DNA of 64,000 bases from Lachnospiraceae bacterium (GTDB taxonomy: Bacteria > Bacillota > Clostridia > Lachnospirales > Lachnospiraceae): contig JAFSYI010000061.1 of NCBI GenBank assembly GCA_017450065.1, positions 56,849-120,848 on the forward strand. Reading direction: 5' to 3'. Of the stretch, positions 36,503 to 46,572 are shown piece by piece. Position numbers and translations under genes: made by a program. How positions within the stretch are numbered: position 1 is the stretch's first letter; each line of letters opens with the position of its first letter. The notes under the pieces were generated by a model, which was not told where the DNA came from, searched no databases, and saw only the letters and a list, made by a program, of their open reading frames with translations.

Positions 36503-37561
36503 ATGGATAAATATGTAGCTTATGTATCAACCTATACTGGAGAAAGTGACTGGGGTATCAGGATATATGACGCTGATTTAAAGGAAGGACGTCTTACTGA
36601 GAAGGAGCATATATCAATAACCAATTCATCATATCTTACAATATCGCATAACGGAAGGTTTATTTATTCGATAACAGATATGGGGGTTGAGTCCTTCAGG
36701 ATATTAAAGGACGGAAATCTGGAGGCCATAAATAAGGCTTCAATAAACGGAATGCGGGGGTGCTATATCTCAACCGATTACACGGACAGATTTCTGTTTG
36801 TTGCCGGTTATCATGACGGAAAGATAACCGTTCTCAGGTTAAACGATGACGGATCTGTAGGTGAGATAACAGATGAGGTATTTCACAAGGGGATAGGCAG
36901 CATAGCCGAGAGAAATTTCAGGCCGCATGTAAGCTGTGTCAAGATGACGAGGGATAATCATTATCTGTGTGCCTGTGATCTGGGACTGGATCATGTGAAG
37001 ATCTACAGGCTGGATACAAATACAGGTAAGATCAAGCTTGCAGATATCGTCAGGTGCGATCAGGAGTCGGCTCCGAAGTATATCAAGTTCCGTAAGGACG
37101 GGAAATTCTGCTATATAATCCATGAGCTGAACAATACGATTGAGGTTTATGATTATAAGGAAGAAAATAATAATCCGGTATTTAATAAGCTTCAGACCAT
37201 AGCTACGATCAACAGCTATCATGCAGGCGATTCGGCTGCATGTGCCATGAAGCTGTCAGCAGACAATAAGTATCTGTTCTGTTCAAACGCGGGAGATAAC
37301 AGCGTCGGCGCTTTTGAGATCGATAAGGAAACGGGACTGCTCACAAAGAAGTTCGTACTTCCGATAAGCGGCGATTATCCTAAGGATATAGCCATCTTCC
37401 CTGATTCAAAGCATCTGGTTTCGCTTAATCATGAGACGGATACGATGACCTTCTTTAACGTGGATCTTGAAAACAATACCCTTATAATGAACGGACCGGA
37501 GATGAAGGTTACCAAAGGTAACGGTATTGTCATCATGAAGGTTAAAGACAGTCAGGAATAA
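36503..37561 (+). CDS. Lactonase-family seven-bladed beta-propeller protein
   Basis: A 352-residue protein of the Lactonase (6-phosphogluconolactonase-like, PF10282) family. It begins 'YVAYVSTYTGESDWGIRIYDAD' and repeats blade motifs such as 'NGRFIYSITD', 'DGKFCYIIHELNNTIEVYDY' and 'DNKYLFCSNAGDNSVGAFEID'. No signal peptide. Members include Pgl of E. coli, but many have other or unknown roles, so the reaction is left open. Its 3' end overlaps the convergent aroC gene by 20 bases. Confidence 0.85.
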   Translation: MDKYVAYVSTYTGESDWGIRIYDADLKEGRLTEKEHISITNSSYLTISHNGRFIYSITDMGVESFRILKDGNLEAINKASINGMRGCYISTDYTDRFLFVAGYHDGKITVLRLNDDGSVGEITDEVFHKGIGSIAERNFRPHVSCVKMTRDNHYLCACDLGLDHVKIYRLDTNTGKIKLADIVRCDQESAPKYIKFRKDGKFCYIIHELNNTIEVYDYKEENNNPVFNKLQTIATINSYHAGDSAACAMKLSADNKYLFCSNAGDNSVGAFEIDKETGLLTKKFVLPISGDYPKDIAIFPDSKHLVSLNHETDTMTFFNVDLENNTLIMNGPEMKVTKGNGIVIMKVKDSQE

Positions 37562-38672
37562 AGTTCTGAGCATATATTTTCTTCAGATGGTCCATACGGA
37601 CACCCATATTCCGGATGAGAAGATCAAGTAAAGTTACGGCTGCCATGGATTCGACAACTACCACAGCGCGTGGTACGATGACCGGATCGTGGCGGCCCTT
37701 TATATTTACCGATATCTCTTCGCCGCTCTTATTAACAGTATCCTGAGACATGCTTATCGAAGGAGTGGGTTTGAAATGTGCCCGCAGTATGATATCGGAG
37801 CCATCTGACATACCGCCGAGGACCCCGCCGGAATGATTGGTTCTTTTTATGATCTGCCCGGGATTTCCGGATGACACAATAAAGGGATCGTTATTTTCGC
37901 TTCCCCTTGATTCAGAGGCTCTGATACCGTCACCGATCTCAAATGCCTTAACGGCACCTATGCTCATAACAGCCTTGCCAAGCTCGGCATCCAGCTTATC
38001 AAAAACAGTTTCACCTATACCTGCAGGCATTCCTTTTATGATGCATTCAACCACACCTCCTGCCGAATCGCCTGCAGCCCGAAGCTCATCGAGGTATGAA
38101 GCGGCTCTTTTTGCAGCCTCTCTGTCAGGCATATACAAGGGATTTTCATTGATGTCGGAAGCATTGAAGCTGCTGTCATCAATGCTGATGTTTCCTATTG
38201 ATCTGGTATAGCTAAGCAGACCGATCCCCAATTCCTTTAAGGCTTTTGCCGCAACAGCACCTGCTGCAACACGTCCTGCCGTTTCACGTCCGGACGAGCG
38301 TCCTCCGCCACGGTAGTCACGGAATCCGTATTTTTCATCAAAGGTATAGTCGGCATGTCCGGGTCTGTAATATGAAGCTATTTCCGAGTAATCACGGGAG
38401 TGCTGATCCCTGTTGTATATAATAAGAGATATCGGTGTTCCCGTTGTTTTGCCTTCAAATACGCCGGACAGTATCTCAACCTCATCTCCCTCGGCTCTTG
38501 CGGTGGTATACTTTGACTGCCCGGGCTTTCGCCTGTCAAGGAAGGACTGAATATCCGCTTCGTTCAGCGTAAGACCGGCAGGGCATCCGTCTATGACCAC
38601 GCCCAGAGCTTTGCCGTGCGATTCTCCCCATGTTGTTATTCTGAAGTTGGTTCCGTAAACAGATCCTGCCAT
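37542..38672 (-). CDS. aroC: Chorismate synthase
   Basis: A 376-residue enzyme converting 5-enolpyruvylshikimate 3-phosphate to chorismate with reduced FMN. It starts 'SVYGTNFRITTWGESHGKALGVVIDGCPAGL'. It also has 'RPGHADYTFDEKYGFRDYRGGGRSSGRETAGRVAAGAVA' and the late 'MSDGSDIILRAHFKPTPSI' region. Length is normal. AAAGGAC precedes the ATG. It lies alone on the minus strand, divergent from the VanY-type gene across a 250-bp spacer. Confidence 0.96.
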   Translation of the reverse strand: MAGSVYGTNFRITTWGESHGKALGVVIDGCPAGLTLNEADIQSFLDRRKPGQSKYTTARAEGDEVEILSGVFEGKTTGTPISLIIYNRDQHSRDYSEIASYYRPGHADYTFDEKYGFRDYRGGGRSSGRETAGRVAAGAVAAKALKELGIGLLSYTRSIGNISIDDSSFNASDINENPLYMPDREAAKRAASYLDELRAAGDSAGGVVECIIKGMPAGIGETVFDKLDAELGKAVMSIGAVKAFEIGDGIRASESRGSENNDPFIVSSGNPGQIIKRTNHSGGVLGGMSDGSDIILRAHFKPTPSISMSQDTVNKSGEEISVNIKGRHDPVIVPRAVVVVESMAAVTLLDLLIRNMGVRMDHLKKIYAQNFIPDCL

Positions 38673-38801
38673 TTTAATGTCCTTTCTTCGTGTGAAACGA
38701 TCAGCAGCTGTTTGGCGCAGTCGTTTAGCTCAGAGTATATTACGTTAATCTTTACCCGGAATAGAATATCAGAAATCCATCCTGTTGTAAAATATTTATC
38801 G

Positions 38802-38830
38802 TTGAATAATAAGTTAAAATCACTTACAAT
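38802..38830 (+). promoter_or_regulatory. Promoter of the VanY-type carboxypeptidase gene
   Basis: TTGAAT (38802-38807) and TACAAT (38825-38830) are spaced 17 bp. They lie in the 250-bp gap between aroC and the carboxypeptidase gene. The start codon is 94 bp downstream of the -10. Confidence 0.7.
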
Positions 38831-38923
38831 ATATGAATGTTTATTGGTGCGGTTTAACCGGAAGATTAAAATATCGCAGGATGGACAGGGATCATCACAT
38901 AGGACAGGCAGGTTTTGTTATAA

Positions 38924-40063
38924 ATGAAAGAGAAAGCTTTGAAATGCATATGCATAACGGTGCTTGGTGCTGCCGTTTTACTTGGAACGGTTGCTTTTAC
39001 ACCCGATATTATACCGGCTGAAACAATAAAGGTTTCAAATACCGGGACAAATAAGGTATCAAAGGCAGGGACAGATACGGTATCAAAGACAGAGCTAAAG
39101 ACAGTACCAAAGGCAGGGGCAAAGGCGGCGATCACAGCCTACTCCGATATTATCGGCGAAGAAGCGGGTAAGGAGGATGAGGCATTCACGGCCGATGATC
39201 TTAAGAAGTATCTGGAGAATGAGGGTAAGAACGGAAAGTACGGCGGACAAAAAGGAACCGGGACAGGGAATGCCGCGCATGAGATTGAGAGTAAAGAAGA
39301 ACGATGGAAAAAGTTCATGGAGCTTTCACTGAACGGGGCAGTGTCTGAGAACGGTGCAGTATCCGATAACGAAACCGGTACAGATATTGAGAAAGATACC
39401 GGTAATGAGAAGAAAACCGGCAATGAGAGTACTGATTCGGAAAAAATGACGGATGAAGAAGAGGAGAACGATCATTATATCCCTCCAAAGGGAGAGGAAT
39501 GGAAGCTTCTTCTTGTAAACAAGCAGAATCCCATACCGGATGATTATGATGCAAAGCTCGTGAATATTAACGGCAGCGCAAGAATAAGAGAAGAGCTGGC
39601 ACTTCCGCTTGCTGAAATGTTCGATGCCGCAGCGAAGGAAGGAGTAACGCTTACCGTATGTTCGGCATATAGAAGCCATGAGCATCAGCAGGAGCTGTTT
39701 GACAGAAAGATTAAGGGATATACCGGACAGGGCCTTTCATATCTGGATGCATTCAGAATAGGTTCGTATTCTGTGATAATCCCGGGTACCAGTGAGCATG
39801 AACTGGGAATGGCACTTGATATAATAACTCCCGGCTATACACAGCTTAATGAAGGCTTCGCAGCTACCAAAGCAGGTAAATGGCTGGCGGAAAATGCATA
39901 TAAATACGGATTCATATTAAGATATCCGGAAGGGAAAGAATATATTACCGGGATCACCTTCGAGCCATGGCATTACAGGTATGTGGGTATTGAAGCCGCA
40001 GAGGATATTTACAGAAGCGGCCTGACGCTTGAGGAATACTTAAAGGAGATCGGCTGGGAATGA
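38924..40063 (+). CDS. VanY-family D-alanyl-D-alanine carboxypeptidase
   Basis: A 379-residue exported protein. An N-terminal hydrophobic segment (residues 6-25) is a signal peptide or anchor. A ~150-residue low-complexity linker follows, first with imperfect 'TVSKAGTD/KTVPKAGAK' repeats, then Lys/Glu/Asn-rich. The C-terminal domain (~195-375) is a zinc D,D-peptidase with 'AYRSHEHQQELF', SEHELGMALD at 290-299 (His and Asp ligands) and EPWHYRYVG from E347 (His ligand). It would trim D-Ala from stem peptides in the wall. It precedes tgt by 14 bp. Confidence 0.92.
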   Translation: MKEKALKCICITVLGAAVLLGTVAFTPDIIPAETIKVSNTGTNKVSKAGTDTVSKTELKTVPKAGAKAAITAYSDIIGEEAGKEDEAFTADDLKKYLENEGKNGKYGGQKGTGTGNAAHEIESKEERWKKFMELSLNGAVSENGAVSDNETGTDIEKDTGNEKKTGNESTDSEKMTDEEEENDHYIPPKGEEWKLLLVNKQNPIPDDYDAKLVNINGSARIREELALPLAEMFDAAAKEGVTLTVCSAYRSHEHQQELFDRKIKGYTGQGLSYLDAFRIGSYSVIIPGTSEHELGMALDIITPGYTQLNEGFAATKAGKWLAENAYKYGFILRYPEGKEYITGITFEPWHYRYVGIEAAEDIYRSGLTLEEYLKEIGWE

Positions 40064-40077
40064 GGTCTTGAAGAATA

Positions 40078-41208
40078 ATGACATATAAGGTATTAAAAAC
40101 AGAAGGAAATGCCAAAAGAGCCGAAATGACCACGGTACACGGAGTGATACAGACACCTGTATTTATGAATGTGGGAACCGTGGCAGCGATCAAAGGTGCC
40201 GTTTCGACTGAGGATCTTGAAAGAATAGGAACTCAGGTTCAGCTGAGCAACACATATCATCTTCATGTTAGACCCGGGGATGAGATCGTTAAGAAGCTTG
40301 GCGGTTTACATAAGTTCATGTCATGGAATAAGCCCATACTGACGGATTCGGGCGGCTTTCAGGTGTTTTCATTAAGCAGTCTGCGAAAGATAAAGGAAGA
40401 GGGAGTGTACTTCAGTTCTCATGTGGACGGCAGGAAGATATTCATGGGCCCCGAGGAGAGCATGCGTATACAGAGTAATCTTGCCTCGACAATAGCAATG
40501 GCCTTCGATGAGTGCCCAAGTTCACGCGCCGACAGGGATTATGTGCAGGCTTCCGTGGACCGGACTACAAGATGGCTTGTAAGGTGCAGGGATGAGATGA
40601 AGAGATTAAACAGCCTGCCCGATACGATAAATAAGGAACAGCTTCTTTTCGGAATAAACCAGGGAGCCGTATTTGAAGATATAAGGATAGCACACGCAAA
40701 GGAAATAGCCGGGCTTGAATTTGACGGATATGCAATAGGCGGTCTGGCTGTAGGTGAGAGCCATGAGGAGATGTATGATACGATCGAAGCTACAGTTCCT
40801 CATCTTCCGAAGGATAAGCCCACATATCTTATGGGAGTCGGAACGCCTGCGAATATCCTGGAAGCTGTTGACAGAGGGGTGGATTTTTTTGACTGTGTTT
40901 ATCCTTCGAGGAACGGAAGACACGGACACGTATATACGAGATACGGAAAGCTTAATCTGTTCAATGCAAAGTATGAGCTTGATGACAGCCCGATAGAGGA
41001 AGGGTGCGGCTGTCCGACCTGTGCAAGATACTCGAGGGCTTATCTGAGGCATCTGCTTAAGGCAAAGGAAATGCTGGGAATGAGACTGTGCGTGCAGCAT
41101 AATCTTTATTTCTATAACAATATGATGCAGGAGATAAGAGATGCTCTTGATAAGGGCGAATTTGCCGCCTATAAGAAGAGAAGGCTTGAAGAGCTAAAAA
41201 ATACTTGA
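40078..41208 (+). CDS. tgt: Queuine tRNA-ribosyltransferase
   Basis: A 376-residue Tgt that exchanges guanine 34 for preQ1 in GUN-anticodon tRNAs. Motifs: 'LSNTYHLHVRPGDEIV', 'ILTDSGGFQVFSL', 'FDECPSSRADRDYV', 'AIGGLAVGESHEEM', 'DCVYPSRNGRHGHV' and the zinc site CGCPTCARYSRAYLRHL. Length is normal. yajC follows directly, the usual Firmicute order (tgt-yajC). Confidence 0.97.
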   Translation: MTYKVLKTEGNAKRAEMTTVHGVIQTPVFMNVGTVAAIKGAVSTEDLERIGTQVQLSNTYHLHVRPGDEIVKKLGGLHKFMSWNKPILTDSGGFQVFSLSSLRKIKEEGVYFSSHVDGRKIFMGPEESMRIQSNLASTIAMAFDECPSSRADRDYVQASVDRTTRWLVRCRDEMKRLNSLPDTINKEQLLFGINQGAVFEDIRIAHAKEIAGLEFDGYAIGGLAVGESHEEMYDTIEATVPHLPKDKPTYLMGVGTPANILEAVDRGVDFFDCVYPSRNGRHGHVYTRYGKLNLFNAKYELDDSPIEEGCGCPTCARYSRAYLRHLLKAKEMLGMRLCVQHNLYFYNNMMQEIRDALDKGEFAAYKKRRLEELKNT

Positions 41209-41267
41209 TGAAGCAGGCAAAGTTGTGTATTATTAGAAAAGTGTTATCATTTGTTGGAGGAAGAGCT

Positions 41268-41582
41268 ATGAGTTTATTATTAAGTGAGACTGCTGCAGGC
41301 GGAACAGGTTCCATTATTTACATGGTCGGATGGATCGTACTTTTCGGTGGACTTATGTATTTTATGTTCTACAGACCGCAGAAGAAGGAACAGGCCAGGC
41401 ATGAAGCCATGCTGGCTGATATAGAGGTAGGAAGCTATGTATGCACGACAAGCGGCTTCTACGGAGTTGTCATTGATATTGCGGATGATACCGTGATCGT
41501 GGAGTTCGGTAATAACAAGAACTGCAGGATCCCCATGAAGAAAAGCGCGATCACAGAGGTTGAGAAGCCGGGAGCCGAGTAG
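41268..41582 (+). CDS. yajC: Preprotein translocase subunit YajC
   Basis: A 104-residue single-pass membrane protein. A helix at ~13-33 ends in 'YFMFYRPQKKEQARHEAML', and the cytoplasmic part has 'VCTTSGFYGVVIDIADDTVIVEFGNN', the YajC core. TTGGAGGAAG is 5 bases before ATG 41268. The longer frame from 41205 overlaps tgt and would add a non-family N-terminus, so it was rejected. Confidence 0.93.
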   Translation: MSLLLSETAAGGTGSIIYMVGWIVLFGGLMYFMFYRPQKKEQARHEAMLADIEVGSYVCTTSGFYGVVIDIADDTVIVEFGNNKNCRIPMKKSAITEVEKPGAE

Positions 41583-41727
41583 GAATAATTATTACAGTGC
41601 AGTCGGTAAAAGTGGTTGGCCAAGACTTGCTACGTCGAGGCTTTCAGATATGTGCAATCGGGTTAAGCAGGCGAGAATACGGTCCAGGTATTTAAGAATC
41701 GTTATACTGGATATGGAACGAAAAAAC

Positions 41728-41749
41728 AGGATGCTCGGCAGAGCATCCT
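41728..41749 (+). terminator. Hairpin, possible terminator after yajC
   Basis: AGGATGCTC (41728-41736) and GAGCATCCT (41741-41749) form a perfect 9-bp stem with loop GGCA. The T-tract is interrupted (TGCATTGTTT), so efficiency is uncertain. Confidence 0.5.
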
Positions 41750-41852
41750 TGCATTGTTTAATCCTGTACAGTTAAAAGCGCATGTTTGTTTCGCTGAATA
41801 AAATATGCTGTTTACATACAAGCATGACACATCATATTTTAAAATTTATGTG

Positions 41853-41869
41853 CTGTTCTGAATAGTTAC
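41853..41869 (+). repeat. MITE-end motif upstream of leuB
   Basis: CTGTTCTGAATAGTTAC, identical over 17 bp to the right end of the MITE at 22972-22988, 30 bp before the leuB ATG. The AT-rich stretch to its left (CATATTTTAAAAT...) also matches the element's subterminal sequence. No matching left end was found. Confidence 0.8.
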
Positions 41870-41899
41870 CAAATACAAATCATATGAGGAGAACTTAAA

Positions 41900-42982
41900 A
41901 TGAAATATCGCATAGCAAGCATTAAGGGAGACGGAATCGGCCCCGAGATAGTTACACAGGCACAGAAGGTGCTTAATAAAGTGGCAGAGAAGTATGGTCA
42001 TGAGTTCGAATTTATTGAGCTTCTGATGGGCGGATGCTCCATCGATGTAAACGGTGTTCCGCTTACGGAGGAAACCATCGAGGAGGCAAAGAAGAGTGAT
42101 GCGGTTCTCATGGGTTCCATAGGAGGCAATACGGCAACATCTCCGTGGTATAAGCTGGAGCCGTCGAAGCGTCCCGAAGCAGGTCTTCTCGGTATAAGGA
42201 AGGCACTTAATCTGTTCGCCAATCTACGGCCGGCATATCTGTATCCCGAGCTCAAGGAGGCATGCCCGCTTAAGGAGGAAGTGGCCGATAAGGGCTTCGA
42301 CATGATGATGATGCGTGAGCTTACCGGCGGCCTGTACTTCGGAGAAAGATATACCAAAGAGATTGACGGTGTCATGACTGCGGTCGATACCCTGACATAT
42401 AATGAGAATGAAATAAGACGTATAGCTGTCAAGGGCTTTGATATTGCAATGAAGCGCCGTAAGAAGGTCACGCTTGTAGACAAGGCCAATGTACTCGATT
42501 CTTCAAGACTGTGGCGCAAGGTTACTGACGAGGTGGCTAAGGATTATCCTGAGGTTGAATACGGCGTAATGCTGGTTGATAACTGCGCGATGCAGCTTGT
42601 CAGGGATCCGGCCCAGTTCGATGTTGTGCTTACAGAGAATATGTTCGGAGATATTTTATCCGATGAAGCTTCGATGATAACAGGCTCCATAGGAATGCTT
42701 CCGTCGGCTTCGCTTAACGAAACGAAGTTCGGGCTGTATGAGCCTTCAGGCGGTTCGGCTCCGGATATTGCAGGTAAGAATATTGCCAATCCCATCGCAA
42801 CGATCTTAAGTGCGGCAATGATGTTAAGATATTCGTTTGATCTTGATAAGGAAGCCGACGCTATAGAAAATGCCGTTAAGCAGGTTCTTAAGGAGGGCTA
42901 CAGGACTATAGATCTGGCCAAGCCAGGAGAGCCGCAGGTTAAATGTGATGAGATGGGAGATCTTATCGCCGACAGGATCTGA
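41900..42982 (+). CDS. leuB: 3-isopropylmalate dehydrogenase
   Basis: A 360-residue NAD-dependent beta-decarboxylating dehydrogenase of leucine synthesis. Signatures: 'IKGDGIGPEIVTQAQKVL', 'RELTGGLYFGERYTKEIDG', 'VTLVDKANVLDSSRLWRKV', 'LTENMFGDILSDEASMITGSIGMLPSASL' and 'EPSGGSAPDIAGKNIANPIATILSAAMMLRYS'. It starts a run of branched-chain genes (leuB-ilvD-ilvB). AGGAGAAC precedes the ATG. leuA and leuCD are not in the window. Confidence 0.96.
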   Translation: MKYRIASIKGDGIGPEIVTQAQKVLNKVAEKYGHEFEFIELLMGGCSIDVNGVPLTEETIEEAKKSDAVLMGSIGGNTATSPWYKLEPSKRPEAGLLGIRKALNLFANLRPAYLYPELKEACPLKEEVADKGFDMMMMRELTGGLYFGERYTKEIDGVMTAVDTLTYNENEIRRIAVKGFDIAMKRRKKVTLVDKANVLDSSRLWRKVTDEVAKDYPEVEYGVMLVDNCAMQLVRDPAQFDVVLTENMFGDILSDEASMITGSIGMLPSASLNETKFGLYEPSGGSAPDIAGKNIANPIATILSAAMMLRYSFDLDKEADAIENAVKQVLKEGYRTIDLAKPGEPQVKCDEMGDLIADRI

Positions 42983-43114
42983 ACGCCGATGATCTGTGAA
43001 GCTGTTCAGCGTTAAACTGTCAGGATGATTTGATGCAGACATAAGTATTCAGCATAGATATATCAGATTTTTAGTTATGAATAAGACAAAGGATTAACAG
43101 GGAGGATACTGGAT

Positions 43115-44785
43115 ATGTTAAGTGATAACATGAAATGCGGTATGCAACAGGCACCTGCGCGTTCGCTTCTTAATGCGCTCGGATACACACCGGAAGAGGT
43201 GAAGAAACCCATGGTCGGGATAGTGTGCTCATATAATGAGATCGTTCCCGGACATATGAATCTTGATAAAATTGCCGAGGCTGTTAAGCTCGGCGTAGCG
43301 GAGGCAGGCGGTACACCCGTAATGTTCCCCGCCATAGCAGTATGCGACGGTATTGCAATGGGACATATAGGAATGAAGTATTCCCTGGTCACAAGAGATC
43401 TTATAGCCGACTCGACCGAAGCAATGGCTATCGCACATCAGTTTGATGCACTTGTGATGATCCCCAACTGTGATAAGAATGTTCCGGGACTTCTTATGGC
43501 AGCGGCAAGGGTAAATATTCCCACAGTCTTTGTTTCCGGTGGACCTATGCTTGCCGGCCATGTAAAGGGAAGAAAGAGAAGTCTTTCATCCATGTTTGAA
43601 GCTGTGGGAGAATATGCAGCGGGCAAGATCACAGAGGATGATGTTACAGAGTATGAAGAGAAGGTATGTCCTACCTGCGGTTCATGCTCAGGTATGTATA
43701 CGGCTAATTCAATGAACTGTCTTACAGAGGTCCTTGGCATGGGTCTTCCCGGTAACGGAACCATACCTGCCGTGTATTCAGAGAGGCTTAAACTTGCAAA
43801 GCGTGCGGGCTATGCAGTAATGGATATGCTTAATAAGAACATAAGACCGCGCGATATCATTACGAAGGATTCGATACTTAACGCCCTGACTGTTGATATG
43901 GCACTCGGATGCTCGACCAATTCGATGCTGCATCTGCCGGCTATCGCACATGAGATTGGATTTGATTTCGATATATCCTTCGCCAATCCTATAAGCGAGA
44001 AGACCCCAAATCTCTGCCATCTTGCACCCGCAGGTCCGACATATATGGAGGATCTTAACGAGGCAGGCGGTGTATATGCGGTGGTTAAGGAGCTGTGTGA
44101 TATAGGACTTATCAATCAGGACTGCATGACTGTTACAGGCAAGACTATCGGTGAAGCCGTTAAGAATTCCGTAAACAGGGATCCCGAGGTAATACGGACA
44201 GTTGACAATGCTTATTCCAAGACCGGTGGTCTGGCTGTGCTTAAGGGCAACCTTGCACCTGACGGTTCTGTTGTCAAGCGTTCGGCTGTTGTTCCCGAAA
44301 TGCTTAAGCATGAAGGTCCTGCAAGAGTATTCGACTGTGAAGAGGATGCAATAGAGGCGATAAAGGGCGGAAAGATCGTTGAGGGCGACGTGGTTGTCAT
44401 CAGATACGAGGGTCCCAAGGGAGGCCCGGGCATGAGGGAGATGCTCAATCCCACATCGGCAATAGCCGGGATGGGTCTTGGCTCTACAGTGGCTCTTATT
44501 ACAGACGGAAGATTCTCCGGAGCATCAAGAGGTGCATCAATCGGTCATGTTTCACCCGAGGCAGCTGTCGGCGGTCCGATAGCACTTGTTGAAGAGGGCG
44601 ATATAATAGAGATCGATATAAACAACTATTCAATAAATCTTAAGGTTTCCGATGAGGAGCTGGCAAAGAGAAGGGCAGCATGGACGCCCAGGGAGCCCAG
44701 GGTTACGACCGGGTATCTTGCAAGATATGCCGCTATGGTAACCAGCGGTAACCGCGGGGCAATACTTGAGATACCCAGGGTGTGA
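43115..44785 (+). CDS. ilvD: Dihydroxy-acid dehydratase
   Basis: A 556-residue iron-sulfur enzyme converting 2,3-dihydroxyisovalerate and its methyl homologue to 2-oxo acids (valine, isoleucine, leucine). Signatures: '[16 protein letters not shown]', 'NCDKNVPG', 'GGPMLAG', '[25 protein letters not shown]', '[12 protein letters not shown]' and '[20 protein letters not shown]'. GGGAGG lies upstream of the ATG. It sits between leuB and ilvB, with ~130-bp and ~70-bp gaps. Confidence 0.96.
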   Translation: MLSDNMKCGMQQAPARSLLNALGYTPEEVKKPMVGIVCSYNEIVPGHMNLDKIAEAVKLGVAEAGGTPVMFPAIAVCDGIAMGHIGMKYSLVTRDLIADSTEAMAIAHQFDALVMIPNCDKNVPGLLMAAARVNIPTVFVSGGPMLAGHVKGRKRSLSSMFEAVGEYAAGKITEDDVTEYEEKVCPTCGSCSGMYTANSMNCLTEVLGMGLPGNGTIPAVYSERLKLAKRAGYAVMDMLNKNIRPRDIITKDSILNALTVDMALGCSTNSMLHLPAIAHEIGFDFDISFANPISEKTPNLCHLAPAGPTYMEDLNEAGGVYAVVKELCDIGLINQDCMTVTGKTIGEAVKNSVNRDPEVIRTVDNAYSKTGGLAVLKGNLAPDGSVVKRSAVVPEMLKHEGPARVFDCEEDAIEAIKGGKIVEGDVVVIRYEGPKGGPGMREMLNPTSAIAGMGLGSTVALITDGRFSGASRGASIGHVSPEAAVGGPIALVEEGDIIEIDINNYSINLKVSDEELAKRRAAWTPREPRVTTGYLARYAAMVTSGNRGAILEIPRV

Positions 44786-44854
44786 CGGATTTTGATCTTT
44801 AAATACCCGGAGACGGTGCAAGAGTAAATCAAATTTTTAATTAAGGAGATGACT

Positions 44855-46537
44855 ATGCAGTTAACAGGTGCACAGATTGTAATGGAATGTCTTAAGGAAC
44901 AGGGAGTCGATACCGTGTTCGGTTATCCCGGAGGAACAATCCTGAACATATATGATGCCTTGTATGAGTACAGGGATACAATAAAGCATTATCTGACTTC
45001 GCACGAACAGGGCGCTGCTCATGCGGCAGACGGTTATGCAAGAGCTACCGGCAAGGTGGGAGTATGTATGGCTACATCAGGCCCGGGAGCCACCAATCTG
45101 GTAACGGGAATAGCAACAGCCTTTATGGACAGCATTCCCATCGTGGCAATAACCTGTAATGTTAATCTTCCTGCGCTTGGAAAAGACAGCTTCCAGGAGG
45201 TGGATATAGCCGGAGTATCCATGCCTATCACAAAGCATGGTTATATTGTAAAGGATGTGGATCAGCTGGCAGATACACTCAGAAAAGCATTTGCGATAGC
45301 AAGGAGCGGAAGACCGGGCCCGGTTCTGGTTGACATAACTAAGGATGTTACCGCAAATAAGGCAGAATATAAGAAGAAAGAGCCTTATAAGCTGGATATT
45401 CCGAAGAGATTTACCGATGAGGACATAGAGAAGGCTGTAAAGCTTATTGAAAGATCAAAGAAACCATACATTTATACAGGCGGCGGAACTGTTATATCCG
45501 GTGCAAGCGCCGAGCTTTCCGAGTTCGCCCACAGGATTGAAGCACCCGTATGCGATACACTTATGGGAAAGGGAGGCTTCGACGGTACAGACGAGCTGTA
45601 TACCGGTATGATCGGAATGCACGGGACCAAGGCTTCCAATTTCGGAGTAAGCCAGTGCGATCTGCTGATAGCCGTCGGCGCAAGATTTTCCGACAGGGTA
45701 GTCGGAAAGGCAAGCAGGTTCGCGAGCAAAGCGAAGATCCTGCATATAGATATCGATCCTGCAGAGATAGATAAGAATATAAAGACCGATGCAAGCATCA
45801 TCGGAGATGTTAAAGAGGTCCTTACAATACTTAATGAAAAGGTAGCTAAGAAGAGTAATCCCGAGTGGCTTACTAAGATCGCAGAGCTTAAGGAACAGTA
45901 TCCGTTAAGCTATGAAAGCGATAAGCTGACATGCCCTTACGTTATAGAAGAGCTCTACAGACAGACAAACGGGGAAGCGATAATCACAACAGATGTAGGA
46001 CAGCATCAGATGTGGGCTGCGCAGTATTATAAGTATAAGGAGCCCAGGACATTTTTATCATCAGGTGGTCTGGGTACCATGGGATATGGTCTTGGAGCAT
46101 GTATAGGAGCCAAGGTCGGCCGTCCTGACAAGACTGTGATAAATATAGCCGGAGACGGATGCTTCCGTATGAATATGAATGAGCTGGCAACAGCAAGCCG
46201 TTATAATATCCCGATCATCCAGGTGCTCATAAATAATGAGGTGCTGGGTATGGTAAGACAGTGGCAGACACTGTTCTACGGCGGAAGGTATTCGAATACG
46301 GTACTTACGGATAAGGTTGATTACCAGATGGTGGCCAGGGGACTTGGATGTGAGGCTATCAGGGTTACGAAGAAGGAAGAGGTGGCTGATGCGGTTAAGA
46401 AGGCTCTTTCGCTTAATGCTCCGGTGCTTCTTGAATGCGTTATCGATCCTGATGACAAGGTATTCCCGATGGTTCCTGCAGGCGCACCTATCGAAGAAGC
46501 TTTCGACGCCAATGACCTTAAGAAAGAGAATAAGTAA
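44855..46537 (+). CDS. ilvB: Acetolactate synthase, large subunit
   Basis: A 560-residue ThDP enzyme. 'ECLKEQGVDTVFGYPGGTILNIYDALY', catalytic Glu in 'TSHEQGAAHAADGYARATGKVGVC', 'GPGATNLVTGIATAFMDSIPIVAITCN' and the ThDP motif 'GDGCFRMNMNELATA' are typical IlvB. AAGGAG abuts the ATG at 44849 directly but is six bases from ATG 44855, which I chose (MQLTGAQ). No ilvN small subunit follows. Its function is the first step of valine/leucine synthesis and a step of isoleucine synthesis, in line with leuB and ilvD. Confidence 0.95.
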   Translation: MQLTGAQIVMECLKEQGVDTVFGYPGGTILNIYDALYEYRDTIKHYLTSHEQGAAHAADGYARATGKVGVCMATSGPGATNLVTGIATAFMDSIPIVAITCNVNLPALGKDSFQEVDIAGVSMPITKHGYIVKDVDQLADTLRKAFAIARSGRPGPVLVDITKDVTANKAEYKKKEPYKLDIPKRFTDEDIEKAVKLIERSKKPYIYTGGGTVISGASAELSEFAHRIEAPVCDTLMGKGGFDGTDELYTGMIGMHGTKASNFGVSQCDLLIAVGARFSDRVVGKASRFASKAKILHIDIDPAEIDKNIKTDASIIGDVKEVLTILNEKVAKKSNPEWLTKIAELKEQYPLSYESDKLTCPYVIEELYRQTNGEAIITTDVGQHQMWAAQYYKYKEPRTFLSSGGLGTMGYGLGACIGAKVGRPDKTVINIAGDGCFRMNMNELATASRYNIPIIQVLINNEVLGMVRQWQTLFYGGRYSNTVLTDKVDYQMVARGLGCEAIRVTKKEEVADAVKKALSLNAPVLLECVIDPDDKVFPMVPAGAPIEEAFDANDLKKENK

Positions 46538-46572
46538 TTGTTGCGCTGAACTTTCCGGAAAAGGTATGTTTT

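Larger units (their letters stand above)
41583..41899 (+). other. 317-bp intergenic region before leuB
   Basis: No gene supported. It holds a hairpin (see terminator) and a copy of the MITE terminal motif. Two short overlapping open frames (one of ~50 codons after 41595) lack ribosome binding sites and Leu-codon runs, so a leucine leader peptide is not supported. No T-box core is visible. The 50 bp ending at 41869 (from CAAGCATGA, ~41819) match the reverse complement of the left end of the MITE at 22757 with few differences, so this is probably a partial element. Confidence 0.5.

Noticed and set aside
38990-39140. Direct repeats in the VanY linker as a mobile or CRISPR-like array
   Set aside because: They are imperfect in-frame low-complexity codon repeats (Val-Ser-Lys-Ala-Gly-Thr) of a protein linker.
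41560-41775. 71-codon plus-strand frame after yajC
   Set aside because: Overlaps the yajC end, has no ribosome binding site, runs through the hairpin, and its product resembles nothing.
41583-41899. T-box or leucine attenuator before leuB
   Set aside because: No AGGGTGG...ACCGCG core and no run of Leu codons in any short frame; only one modest hairpin is present.
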